Of a stretch of 64,000 bases of DNA, positions 35,309 through 43,475 are shown in pieces. Within the stretch, counting starts at the first letter, position 1. Every line of letters starts with the position of its first letter. A program made the position numbers and the translations under genes. Source of the stretch: Paenibacillus_E oryzisoli_A. GTDB lineage: Bacteria > Bacillota > Bacilli > Paenibacillales > NBRC-103111. The notes beneath the pieces were generated by a model, which worked only from the letters and a program-made list of their open reading frames with translations, searched no databases and was not told where the DNA came from. The stretch is taken from contig NZ_JBCMUN010000017.1 of the NCBI RefSeq assembly GCF_050467285.1, positions 8,818-72,817 on the forward strand, in the 5' to 3' direction.

Positions 35309-35920
35309 ATGAGCAGCAAATGGACAGGAAAATCCTGGGGCACCCTCGGGGACAGTATTACCGAAGCCGGCGGCTACCAGCCGCTGGTGCAAGCGGAGCT
35401 GGGCTTCGCGCGCGTCATGAACTACGGTCGCAGCGGCTGTCCGATGACCGCTGGCGGTGACCGTGATTATGGCGCAACGACTCACGTGGGTAAAGAAATC
35501 GACACGACGCTGGATTGCGTCACGATTTTTGCCGGCGTCAACGATTTCCGCCTGGATAAACCGATCGGTGAACTGGGAACGGACGATATTTATACATTTT
35601 ATGGGGCGTATGCTTCAGTCATTGAGGATATTTTGACGAAAAATCCGGCCTGCCGGCTGAGTCTCTGGACACCGCTGCAGCGGGATAAAGACCAGTATGA
35701 CATTTTCTATGTCAATGCGGCAGGACACCGGCTGTCCGACTACGCGGACGCGGTTGTCGCGATCGGGCGCCGCTATGCGCTGCCCGTGCTCAATTTGTAT
35801 GCAGAGAGCGGGTTCACGAAGCTGACGATGGCGCATTTTACGTCGGATGGGCTGCATCCGAATGAGACAGGGCACAGGCGAATCGCAGATATGGTCGTAC
35901 CGTTTCTGAATCGGTTATAG
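35309..35920 (+). CDS. SGNH/GDSL hydrolase
   Basis: This 203-residue enzyme shows the SGNH blocks: LGDSIT with Ser16, Gly in NYGRSG, GVNDF with Asn78, and SDGLHPNETGH with Asp180 and His183. No signal peptide is visible, so it is probably a cytoplasmic esterase, perhaps removing acetyl groups from imported sugars. ATG 35309 follows AAAGGAG by about 11 nt; an upstream in-frame ATG at 35249 lies in the repeat region and lacks such a site. It probably shares a transcript with the FAD oxidoreductase. Confidence 0.85.
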   Translation: MSSKWTGKSWGTLGDSITEAGGYQPLVQAELGFARVMNYGRSGCPMTAGGDRDYGATTHVGKEIDTTLDCVTIFAGVNDFRLDKPIGELGTDDIYTFYGAYASVIEDILTKNPACRLSLWTPLQRDKDQYDIFYVNAAGHRLSDYADAVVAIGRRYALPVLNLYAESGFTKLTMAHFTSDGLHPNETGHRRIADMVVPFLNRL

Positions 35921-35983
35921 GAGGTGCCGTTCCCTTTCATCGTTAGGCCACTTGGCTGCATTGGGGGCTGCCCGAGAACGCAC

Positions 35984-36013
35984 AAAGCCCGCGCTAGGGA
36001 TAGCGCGGGCTTT
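35984..36013. terminator. bidirectional terminator between SGNH hydrolase and aldolase
   Basis: AAAGCCCGCGCTA and TAGCGCGGGCTTT form a perfect 13-bp stem with loop GGGA. Complementary A and T ends give a short T tract on both strands. It serves the convergent genes on each side. Confidence 0.85.
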
Positions 36014-36026
36014 GCTATTGTCTCGT

Positions 36027-36914
36027 TTAGGAGATCGATGCCTCGTAGATGGATTGAATGGTGCCAGCCAGCACCTCGTTGAATTGCTCATCCGACTGTT
36101 GATCGGACAGGCCTTCCGCCAAGGCGCGCGAGAAGCTGGCAATCAGGCCGTGATTGCGAGCCAGCCGCTCATTGGCTTCTTCCCGCTCATATCCGCCGGA
36201 CAGTGCGACTACGCGAGCAACATGCGGCTCGTCCATCAGTTCGCGATAGAGATTGTCTTCGCTTGGGATCGACAGTTTCAGCATCACCGTCACGTCAGGT
36301 GCAAGAGCGGATAACTGTCCCAGAATTTCCTCCTTCAAGATGCGTTCCGATTCACTTTTATCCGCGCTGTGAATATCGACTTCGGGCTCGATGATCGGCA
36401 CAAGTCCTGCAGCCCAAATTTGCTTGCCGATTTCAAACTGCTGCTCCACGACTTTCCGAATGCTATCCGGATTCGCCTCATAAATGACGGAACGCATTTT
36501 TGTTCCGAAGACGCCGCGCTCCACTGCCCGCCGAAGCAGATCGTCCAGATCCGGCATCGGTTTTAGCAGCTGCACGCCGCCGTCTTTGTCCGCCAGTCCC
36601 TTGTCGACTTTCAGGAAAGGCACGATGCCTTTTTTCTCCCACAAATACTCTGCCGTAAACAGTCCGTCGATCTTCCGATCCATCGTGTTCTCGAACAGAA
36701 TAGCCCCTAGGATGTATTCGGAGTTAAACGCAGGGCTCTTGATAATGCGCGTCCTCATTGCGTGCACCATGGCAAACATCTCTTCATCGCCAGAATACCG
36801 ACTCGGTTCGATGCCGTATTGCTGCAAAGCTTTCGGCGTACTCCCGCCACTTTGATCCAGTGCTGCGATAAAGCCTTGACCCTTGCGAATGCGTTCCAAC
36901 TGCTTTTCGTTCAT
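36027..36914 (-). CDS. fda: class I fructose-bisphosphate aldolase
   Basis: This 295-residue cytoplasmic enzyme cleaves fructose 1,6-bisphosphate through a lysine Schiff base. The N-terminal GFIAALDQSGGSTPKAL and the catalytic segment VTVMLKLSIP with Lys213 match the class I aldolase of staphylococci (Lys212) in both sequence and position; LVPIIEPEVDIH is also conserved. Class I aldolase is less common in Bacillaceae than the zinc class II enzyme. It stands alone, divergent from the LysR gene across 189 bp, and ends at a strong terminator. ATG 36914 has GAGGAG upstream. Confidence 0.93.
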   Translation of the reverse strand: MNEKQLERIRKGQGFIAALDQSGGSTPKALQQYGIEPSRYSGDEEMFAMVHAMRTRIIKSPAFNSEYILGAILFENTMDRKIDGLFTAEYLWEKKGIVPFLKVDKGLADKDGGVQLLKPMPDLDDLLRRAVERGVFGTKMRSVIYEANPDSIRKVVEQQFEIGKQIWAAGLVPIIEPEVDIHSADKSESERILKEEILGQLSALAPDVTVMLKLSIPSEDNLYRELMDEPHVARVVALSGGYEREEANERLARNHGLIASFSRALAEGLSDQQSDEQFNEVLAGTIQSIYEASIS

Positions 36915-37103
36915 GTCGGAGCTCCTCTCTGAACTGCTTTTTCTTCATTGTACCTCTGCCGGGCAAGCATCGCAAATGTGCAGGATAGCCCGGTGGATTC
37001 ACGGCAGTTCATACATCTTTAGCACCCTGACGCGACCATCTTGCGGGAAACGGGAGATCGTGGTAAAGTGTTTGGAACTTGAGGATGGAGCGGGGGAAAG
37101 CCG

Positions 37104-37976
37104 GTGGAATTAACGTATTTAAAAACCTTTCGCGAGGTTGCAAAATGGAGAAGCCTCACCAAAGCCGCGGAGACGCTGGGTTACGCTCAGTCCAGTGTGA
37201 CAACGCAAATTCAGAAGCTGGAAGAATCTTACGGCGCGGTCTTGATCGAACGATTCGGGAGAACCATGAAGCTGACGATGGCCGGCGAGGCGCTGCTGCA
37301 ATACGCGAACGACATCAATCGCCTGCACGAAGAATCCAAAGAAGTCGTAGCCAGGCAGTCCAAGGGAACCCTTTCAATCGGCACGATCGAAACGCTGGCT
37401 TCGTTTTTTCTGCCGCCGTTTCTGCAGGCGTACCGCGGCACTTACCCCGATGTTCATGTCATGATTCAGCCTGGGAACGAGCCCTACATCATCGAGTCGG
37501 TCAAAAATGGGACGCTGGATGTCGGCATTATTCTGGATCCTCCGTTTCGCGATCCGGAGCTTGAATGCGTCATGCTGAGGGAGGAGCCGCTGGTTATCGT
37601 TGCGAGTCCCGATCATCGATTCGCCGGACAGAGCGAAGTTCGCGCCGAAGATTTGGCGCATGAATCCTTGATTTTGACGGAAGACGGATGTACGTACCGC
37701 GCTATGCTACTTAAAGTTTTGAAGGAGCAGCAAGTCAGTTGCAAGCTTTCTTACGAATTCGGCAACCTGGAAACGATCAAGCAATGCGTCAATTATGGGC
37801 TCGGCGTTGCGCTGCTGCCCCGGATTACGGTGGCCGAGGAAATTCGCAAAGGGCAGGTCGCGGCGATTCCTTTTCAGCATCCCGACTGCCAGTTCTACAC
37901 CCAACTCATTTACGCAAAGAAAAAATGGAAACCGAAAGCTTTTCTCGGATTCATCGAGCTGGTTAGCGGTACTTAG
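37104..37976 (+). CDS. LysR-family transcriptional regulator
   Basis: This 290-residue regulator has the N-terminal winged HTH (MELTYLKTFREVAKWRSLTKAAETLGYAQSSVTTQIQKLE split across residues 1-40) and a periplasmic-binding-like effector domain (GTLSIGTIETLASFFLPPFL, LDVGIILDPPF, LGVALLPRITV). The start is GTG with GGGGGAA upstream. It is divergent from the aldolase and 124 bp ahead of the rhodanese gene; either could be its target. The effector is not identifiable. Confidence 0.9.
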   Translation: MELTYLKTFREVAKWRSLTKAAETLGYAQSSVTTQIQKLEESYGAVLIERFGRTMKLTMAGEALLQYANDINRLHEESKEVVARQSKGTLSIGTIETLASFFLPPFLQAYRGTYPDVHVMIQPGNEPYIIESVKNGTLDVGIILDPPFRDPELECVMLREEPLVIVASPDHRFAGQSEVRAEDLAHESLILTEDGCTYRAMLLKVLKEQQVSCKLSYEFGNLETIKQCVNYGLGVALLPRITVAEEIRKGQVAAIPFQHPDCQFYTQLIYAKKKWKPKAFLGFIELVSGT

Positions 37977-38028
37977 GGGAGCTGTAGTATCAAAATTATT
38001 GAAGTTTGCTATTGAAAACTACCGATAA

Positions 38029-38093
38029 CTCCAGTTTCGCGGACTGTGCTACAGTGAACTCAAGCCATTCACGACAGTCCAATTAACTGGAGG
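38029..38093 (+). promoter_or_regulatory. leader that can sequester the rhodanese ribosome binding site
   Basis: CTCCAGTT-n5-GACTGT (38029-38047) is complementary to ACAGTC-n5-AACTGGAG (38074-38092), 15 of 19 positions with a 4-bp internal mismatch. The right arm contains the GGAGG of the rhodanese gene. An alternative small hairpin, ACTGT-GCT-ACAGT (38043-38055), uses the same GACTGT bases, so the two folds exclude each other. It could also be a LysR operator. Confidence 0.5.
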
Positions 38094-38100
38094 TAATTCT

Positions 38101-38538
38101 ATGACTATAACAACGCGCCAATCGCTCGTCCTTGAGACCCCGTTCGCCTCGCCTGAACACACGCATCGCCATTATATGAACAAGCTTTCCGTTGAGACCG
38201 ACGTCGCCGATGTCCGTTTTGACATGCAGCATGGTCTGGACGACTTCTTGCTGATCGATGTGCGCAGCGCCAAAGCGTATGAGGAATGTCATATTCCGGG
38301 AGCAATTAACCTGCCGTCCAACCTGATCAGCGCGGAAACAACCGCGGCTTTCTCGACAAGCAAGGCCATCGTCGTCTACTGCTGGGGACCCGCTTGCAAT
38401 GGCGGCACCAAAGGCGCAGCCCGCCTTTCCGGCCTTGGCTTCATGGTCAAGGAGATGCTCGGCGGCATCGAATACTGGCGGAGGGAAGGGCACCCCGTTG
38501 AGGGAACGCTGGGGGAGTCGGCTCCTTTGGTGGGGTAG
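38101..38538 (+). CDS. rhodanese-like sulfurtransferase domain protein
   Basis: This 145-residue single-domain protein carries the rhodanese features LLIDVRSAKAYEECHIPGAINLP and the active-site loop VVYCWGPACNGGTKGAA. The loop offers Cys99 in a Cys-x4-Lys arrangement (Arg is more usual) plus Cys94 five residues before it. It would move sulfane sulfur between small thiols or proteins. GGAGG lies 7 nt before ATG 38101 and may be masked in the leader. It follows a LysR gene. Confidence 0.85.
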   Translation: MTITTRQSLVLETPFASPEHTHRHYMNKLSVETDVADVRFDMQHGLDDFLLIDVRSAKAYEECHIPGAINLPSNLISAETTAAFSTSKAIVVYCWGPACNGGTKGAARLSGLGFMVKEMLGGIEYWRREGHPVEGTLGESAPLVG

Positions 38539-38660
38539 TAGCATGGGCATGCGTGCCATGCCAGATAAAGATCTGATTATGCCGCCCTTTTGAAGCTGGC
38601 TGTGTTCGCAGATAGGCATGGAGCTGCTTCGTGGAGGTGCGCCAAGCTGCGAGTCGTGCG

Positions 38661-38843
38661 TAACGGTTGCCAGTGAGCTTATTTCTCCAAAATGGCGGCA
38701 ATCCGGCTCATAACGGTTGCAGCAGCGGCTATTTGCCTTGGAAAAGCAGATATTGCTTGGATTTTATGCAGATAAGCCCTATGGCAACCGCTACAGCTTG
38801 AAATGGCGCATTTTGAGGCAAATAAGCGCTAGGGCAACCATTA
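38661..38843. repeat. four-unit mirrored intergenic element C
   Basis: Four 24-nt units lie at 38661, 38711, 38770 and 38820. Units 1 and 2 read TAACGGTTGC, four to six variable bases, then GCTTATTT or GGCTATTT; units 3 and 4 are the reverse complement (AAATAAGCGC ... GGCAACC-TTA). Start-to-start distances are 50, 59 and 50, identical to element D. Inter-unit spacers contain AAAATGGCG and its mirror. It lies in the 438-bp gap between convergent rhodanese and PhyH genes; nothing else is seen there. Confidence 0.8.
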
Positions 38844-38976
38844 GCCAAGACTGGGCGCTGTTCCACTGGCCAGCAGGCTCAAACCTTATAGCGCACGCCC
38901 CCCATTCCTCCAACGTACGAACGTCCCGTCTCCATGCTGCCATGGACCGGGACGTTCTCGTCATCTGACACGGATT

Positions 38977-39744
38977 TTACAGAAAATAATACTCACTTGC
39001 ATCCTTGCCTGCGAGCGCATACCGCTTGTAGTGCTGATAGTGCGCCTTGTACAGTTCCCCGTCCTTCGCCGGCGAATAGGTCAGGAACAGCTGCTTGCGG
39101 CTGCGGTCGGACGTGTTCGCTCCACTTTGGTGCGGCGCGAAGGAGTGAAAAATAATGATGTCGCCCGGATTGGTCTCGACGATTTCCCCCGTAGACGGGT
39201 CGATTTCGGCAATCTCCTCTGCATTCATATTGCGCAGCTCGCCCGGTGTGGAACGGAGACGATCATGATAGCCAGGGAACAACTCCAACCCGCCGTTAAC
39301 CACCGTTGCACCGTCAATCGCCACCATCACGGAAATCAGCCCCTCGATCGGGAAGCCCTGCCACCATGAAGCGTCCTGGTGCATGCTGTAGCCTTTTGCT
39401 CCGGGCAGCTTGAAGATCAGCTTATCTTTGAACAGCTTCGGCTCATCCAGGTAAATGTCCCGCAGCGGGGACAAAATGCGCTCATCCTTAACCAAATCCG
39501 CAAATACAGCGGAAATGTCATGTACGGGATCGAGGCGCTCAATGGCGATCGAGCCGTCGGTATAGCCTTTGTGTCCGGCGCGAACATTGCGCGGTGTCGT
39601 GTACGCCTCCAAGGTGAGCAGCTTGTCGCACTCCGCTTGCAGCACGCGCGCCTCCTGCTCGCTGAATACATTCCGCAGCACCAGATAGCCCTTCTGTTTG
39701 TAGCTCTCCAATTGCTCGTAAGACAGGATATTGATTTTTTGCAT
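38977..39744 (-). CDS. phytanoyl-CoA dioxygenase (PhyH) family protein
   Basis: This 255-residue protein is an Fe(II)/2-oxoglutarate-dependent oxygenase. The metal triad is visible as His122-x-Asp124 (YSMHQDASWW) and distal His205 (FAPHQSGAN), with an Arg (DRSRKQ) about ten residues later to bind 2-oxoglutarate. ATG 39744 (GGAG 9 nt upstream) is preferred over ATG 39750 and a longer open frame. It is divergent from an AraC gene, an arrangement common in Paenibacillus, which suggests control by that regulator. The hydroxylated substrate is unknown. Confidence 0.88.
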   Translation of the reverse strand: MQKINILSYEQLESYKQKGYLVLRNVFSEQEARVLQAECDKLLTLEAYTTPRNVRAGHKGYTDGSIAIERLDPVHDISAVFADLVKDERILSPLRDIYLDEPKLFKDKLIFKLPGAKGYSMHQDASWWQGFPIEGLISVMVAIDGATVVNGGLELFPGYHDRLRSTPGELRNMNAEEIAEIDPSTGEIVETNPGDIIIFHSFAPHQSGANTSDRSRKQLFLTYSPAKDGELYKAHYQHYKRYALAGKDASEYYFL

Positions 39745-39880
39745 ATTCATCTTCTCCTTCACTTTTTTGATTATCGCGCCTTTCATGATTATCATATTAC
39801 GCGGACTTCTTTACTTTTCACATGCACCGTCTTATGATAATTCATATACTTTTTTGCGAAATCAAAAAGGAGGATTCCAC

Positions 39881-40660
39881 ATGCCGAATGTCGCGATCTG
39901 CCGAAGTTATTTTAGCGGAGTTCGAACGTCATTTAACCTCGAAGAGGACCTATACAAGAACTGGGTGCTGCTCGCTGCGCAGTCCGGAAGCTTCAGCTTT
40001 CAGCTGGGGGCCGGTGAGGCAGCGGACACCAAACTGATCAAAGCCGGAGAGCTCGTCCTCTGCCCGCCGGGCACGCCGCTCAAGCGCTGGGTCGTTGACC
40101 CGTTGACGTTTATTTTTATCGAATTCACCTCCGATAGTCCCTATCCCACCGGCAAAATCACGGTCAAAGACGTGCAGCGCCTCACCTCGACCTTCACTTA
40201 TATGCGACAGGTGTCACTGAACAATCAAGCGGATCCCTCGCACGCGGATTACATGAATCACCTGCTGCAAGATCTGCTCCGCATGATCGATTGGGAACGC
40301 AAGCTGGCAGGCCAAACGATTCCGCGCGACCAGCTTGATCCCATCAGCCAGCGAGCCCTGGCCTATCTCGATCTCCACGCGTTCGATGAGTCGCTCAACT
40401 TGCAGCACCTTGCCCAGGAGCTCGGACTCAGCGCTTCTCAGCTCACACGGCGTTTCCAGGATGCCTACAAGCTGTCGCCCATCGCGTACGTCACGACGAT
40501 TCGCCTGCGCAAAGCGTGCGCGCTGCTCGTGGAAACCGACGACACGCTGGAAGCGATTGCGGAGCAGTGCGGGTACCAGAACGCATTTTATTTTAGCCGC
40601 ATGTTCAAAAAGAAACAGCAAATAAGCCCCTCGACGTATCGAAGGACTTATCGGATTTAA
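39881..40660 (+). CDS. AraC-family transcriptional regulator
   Basis: This 259-residue regulator has an N-terminal cupin-like domain (GEAADTKLIKAGELVLCPPGTPLKRWV) and a C-terminal AraC DNA-binding domain (LNLQHLAQELGLSASQLTRRF; LEAIAEQCGYQNAFYFSRMF) ending QISPSTYRRTYRI. ATG 39881 has AAGGAGG 7 nt upstream. It is divergent from PhyH and convergent with the lyase gene, sharing the TTAA in which both stop codons lie. Its last 30 bases form an imperfect palindrome that could act as a hairpin. Confidence 0.88.
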   Translation: MPNVAICRSYFSGVRTSFNLEEDLYKNWVLLAAQSGSFSFQLGAGEAADTKLIKAGELVLCPPGTPLKRWVVDPLTFIFIEFTSDSPYPTGKITVKDVQRLTSTFTYMRQVSLNNQADPSHADYMNHLLQDLLRMIDWERKLAGQTIPRDQLDPISQRALAYLDLHAFDESLNLQHLAQELGLSASQLTRRFQDAYKLSPIAYVTTIRLRKACALLVETDDTLEAIAEQCGYQNAFYFSRMFKKKQQISPSTYRRTYRI

Positions 40661-42681
40661 CCGGAAACGACGTGGAGTCCGCTCGTTTCCGACCATTGTA
40701 TAGAAGTCGATCTGCCTGGCATGCTCACTTCAAGAAGATCCTCTTCCAGTGCGAGCCTCGCTGGCGCAGCCTCTGCCCGGTACACGTGCACGAACCGGGC
40801 ACGCCGCCCCCGCTCACGGTGCACAATCGCCGTCAGCGGCACACTCGGATCCACCGAGTGCCCCGGCGTCTGCACCGTCACGAGCTCCTGCCCCGGCATC
40901 ACCCATGCCGTGTGCCACACCGCCTCGCCGCCCGGGAGCGAGTAGCGGGCGGCCACCTGCCCTGCCTCGGGCGCGAAGCTCCCGGTGACCGGCAAGGTCA
41001 GTTCACTTTCGCCGAGGGGTACCGAGATTGAGACTTGCCCCTCCTCCCGCAGCTGCCCCGAAATCGGCGGCACAAGCGGATGCAGCCACCATTCGACCTG
41101 AGCCTCGTCCTCCAGCGTAACTTCAAACCAATCCAGCAGCCAATCCGCCGTCAAAAGCAGATGACGATCCAATCGGCAGCCGGCCAAAGCCGGATAGGCT
41201 CCCTCCGATTGCAGCCATACATACGTGCTCTCCTCGCCGCACGTAAACTGAACGCAGCGCCCCGTATGCTCCGCCTGCGACTGTCCATTCAGCGAGATGG
41301 TGTTGTGACACGCCGTTTCTCCATACCAGGGCCGCAGCGAGGAACCGTACGGCGTCACGCCCTGATCCGGCGCCAGCATGCCGGCGGCATGCAGCAGCGA
41401 CACATGCAGCTTGTCGCGATGCCCGTGCGCGCCGCCATGCTCGCCGAAATCCGCGAGAAACGCGAGCGGATTCGCCTCATGCCGGCCTAGCACAAAGCCG
41501 GATTCGGCCAGCAGCTTGGAGCTGCGCACGCTGCCAACTGGCGACAGCGACGCCAGTTCGGCGCCATCCCCACACAGCAGCGCCTCCAAGCCCGTTCGCG
41601 AGCCTGCCCCCGCGCCCAGCTGCCGGTACGCCTCCCGCAGCACCGGCGCCAGCTCGCGCATGCCGTAACGCGCCAGCCCCTGCTCGGCGACCTCGGCGAT
41701 CTCGCGCGCATACGGCCGGCGCTCCATCGGCCCGTCATGCAGCGCCGGCAGCACGCCCTGGTCGTCGGCCAGCTCCACCAGCAGCGACAGCATGCCCCGC
41801 AGCGACTGGCCCTGCGCGCCGACAGCTTCGTATAGCGAGACGCCGCAGCGCTCCGCCATCTCGGCGAAGATCAAGTACGCCCGCAGCACGAATACATGGT
41901 AGTAGGTCGTGCCTTCGAATTCAAATTGATCCGGCTTCACCCCGATCGACAAGTGGTGAACAAAACCACCTTCGTCATCGATCAAACCACTCAACTTCTC
42001 CCGCTCCCCCTGCGCCGCATACACACAGGCGAGAGCGGCGTTCAGCCATGCCGTGTAATTGTTCTCCGGGTTCCTTCGCTCATGGATGAGAATATGCCGA
42101 TAAGCCGACATGCTTCCCGCCATAAGCTCGAAAAACACCGCCAGCTTCTCCCTCTCCTCTTCCGCGAACGCAACGCCCTCATCGCTAAGCAGCAAATAAG
42201 CTCTGATCAAAGTCGTCGCCCAAATCGCTTCCGTCAGCGCCTGATGGAACGCCCGCCCTTTCAGCATCCAAGGCTGGGCATCCGGATGAACCGGATACAG
42301 CGGGTACTGTGCCGCATAGTCGACGATGAGCTTTTTACTGAGCTCGGCGTAACTCGAAACCTCAACCGTCCCGCCAAAGGCCGCATACACCGCTGCCGCC
42401 TGAAGCGCCACCCGCGCAAGCTGCTGATGCTTAAAAACAAGCCACGCCCCCCGGTAAGCCGCTCCCTCGACAATGCAGCCGTGAGGACAGCGATACGTCT
42501 CGGCATCTGCTTCCATCTCATCGAACAAGAGTTCCGTATGATGCGTCTCACACACGTATTGATGCCACCAGCCGCCGGGCTCGAGCGGGATGCGCAAGCT
42601 GCCCGCAGCGGCCAGCCTGTCGACTTCCGCTTGCAGCTCCGCCGCGATCCCGTGCGCCCAGGGCAGCTGATCCACTTTCAT
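40657..42681 (-). CDS. heparinase II/III-family polysaccharide lyase
   Basis: This 674-residue protein has an N-terminal segment with a Cys/His knuckle (YVCETHHTELLF ... YRCPHGC) seen in PL12/PL15-type enzymes, an alpha/alpha-toroid with NPENNYTAWLNAALA, and the heparinase II/III beta-sandwich with FGEHGGAHGHRDKLHVSLL (catalytic His region) and RPWYGETACHNTISLNG. No signal peptide is seen, so it probably degrades imported unsaturated oligosaccharides exolytically in the cytoplasm. ATG 42681 has GGGGAG 10 nt upstream; the ATG at 42708, overlapping the SDR stop as ATGA, is an alternative. Last gene of the PL6 operon. An oligoalginate-lyase role fits but other uronides are possible. Confidence 0.85.
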   Translation of the reverse strand: MKVDQLPWAHGIAAELQAEVDRLAAAGSLRIPLEPGGWWHQYVCETHHTELLFDEMEADAETYRCPHGCIVEGAAYRGAWLVFKHQQLARVALQAAAVYAAFGGTVEVSSYAELSKKLIVDYAAQYPLYPVHPDAQPWMLKGRAFHQALTEAIWATTLIRAYLLLSDEGVAFAEEEREKLAVFFELMAGSMSAYRHILIHERRNPENNYTAWLNAALACVYAAQGEREKLSGLIDDEGGFVHHLSIGVKPDQFEFEGTTYYHVFVLRAYLIFAEMAERCGVSLYEAVGAQGQSLRGMLSLLVELADDQGVLPALHDGPMERRPYAREIAEVAEQGLARYGMRELAPVLREAYRQLGAGAGSRTGLEALLCGDGAELASLSPVGSVRSSKLLAESGFVLGRHEANPLAFLADFGEHGGAHGHRDKLHVSLLHAAGMLAPDQGVTPYGSSLRPWYGETACHNTISLNGQSQAEHTGRCVQFTCGEESTYVWLQSEGAYPALAGCRLDRHLLLTADWLLDWFEVTLEDEAQVEWWLHPLVPPISGQLREEGQVSISVPLGESELTLPVTGSFAPEAGQVAARYSLPGGEAVWHTAWVMPGQELVTVQTPGHSVDPSVPLTAIVHRERGRRARFVHVYRAEAAPARLALEEDLLEVSMPGRSTSIQWSETSGLHVVSG

Positions 42682-42704
42682 ACGGACTCTTCTCCCCGCG
42701 TCCT

Positions 42705-43475
42705 TCATCGCATCATCATCCCGCCGTTGACCTCAATCGTTTCGCCGGTGAGATACGAAGCCAGATCGGAAGCCAGATACAGCACTGCCCCCGCCACATC
42801 CTCCGGCGTTCCTTCACGCTGAAGCGGGATGCCCTGCACCGTCGCCTGACGCGCGCTATCCGTCGTAAACGTCGCGTGGAACATCGTCTGGCCGATAAAG
42901 CCCGGCGAGACGAGATTCACCGTAATGCCGCCCGCTGCAACCTCTTTGGCCAGCCCTTTCGAATACGCCGTAACCGCCGCTTTGCTCGCCGCGTACACGC
43001 TGGAACCCGGACCGCCGCCGTTATGCGCCGCAACGGACGACATGTTAATAATGCGGCCATAGCCTTTGGCGCGCATGCCGGAAAGTACGCTTTTGCACAT
43101 AAAAACCGTGCTCTTCAGATTCACATCCATGATGCGCGCGTACAGCTCCTCCGTCATCTCCGCGTTCGCTGCGCGCTGCACCAAATGCCCCGCATTGTTG
43201 ACGAGAATATCGACGGTGCCGCCAAACGCCCGCTCCACTTCCTGTACCAGACGCACGATCTGAGCCGTATCCGTCACATCGGCCTGCACGAGAATCGCTT
43301 CCCCGCCTGCCGCGCGAATTTCCGCAACTGTCTCTTCTCCCTGCGCGACATTGCGCAAGCAGTTCACGCCAACCTTGGCCCCATGCGCCGCAAGCAGCAG
43401 CGCGATCGCTTTGCCGATTCCGGCGTTCGAACCTGTGACTATCGCAATTTTTCCATCCAGATTGATACTTGTCAT
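42705..43475 (-). CDS. SDR-family reductase (FabG/KduD-like)
   Basis: This 256-residue classical short-chain dehydrogenase has TGSNAGIGKA (cofactor Gly motif, residues 14-23), NNAG, and the catalytic Ser/Tyr/Lys set with YAASK, and a C-terminal GETIEVNGGMMMR. Its start overlaps the SGNH stop as ATGA. Between two lyase genes, its likely role is to reduce the 4-deoxy-5-hexoseulose uronate released by exolytic lyases to 2-keto-3-deoxy-gluconate. That role is inferred from context; no downstream KDG kinase or aldolase gene is in the window. Confidence 0.85.
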   Translation of the reverse strand: MTSINLDGKIAIVTGSNAGIGKAIALLLAAHGAKVGVNCLRNVAQGEETVAEIRAAGGEAILVQADVTDTAQIVRLVQEVERAFGGTVDILVNNAGHLVQRAANAEMTEELYARIMDVNLKSTVFMCKSVLSGMRAKGYGRIINMSSVAAHNGGGPGSSVYAASKAAVTAYSKGLAKEVAAGGITVNLVSPGFIGQTMFHATFTTDSARQATVQGIPLQREGTPEDVAGAVLYLASDLASYLTGETIEVNGGMMMR

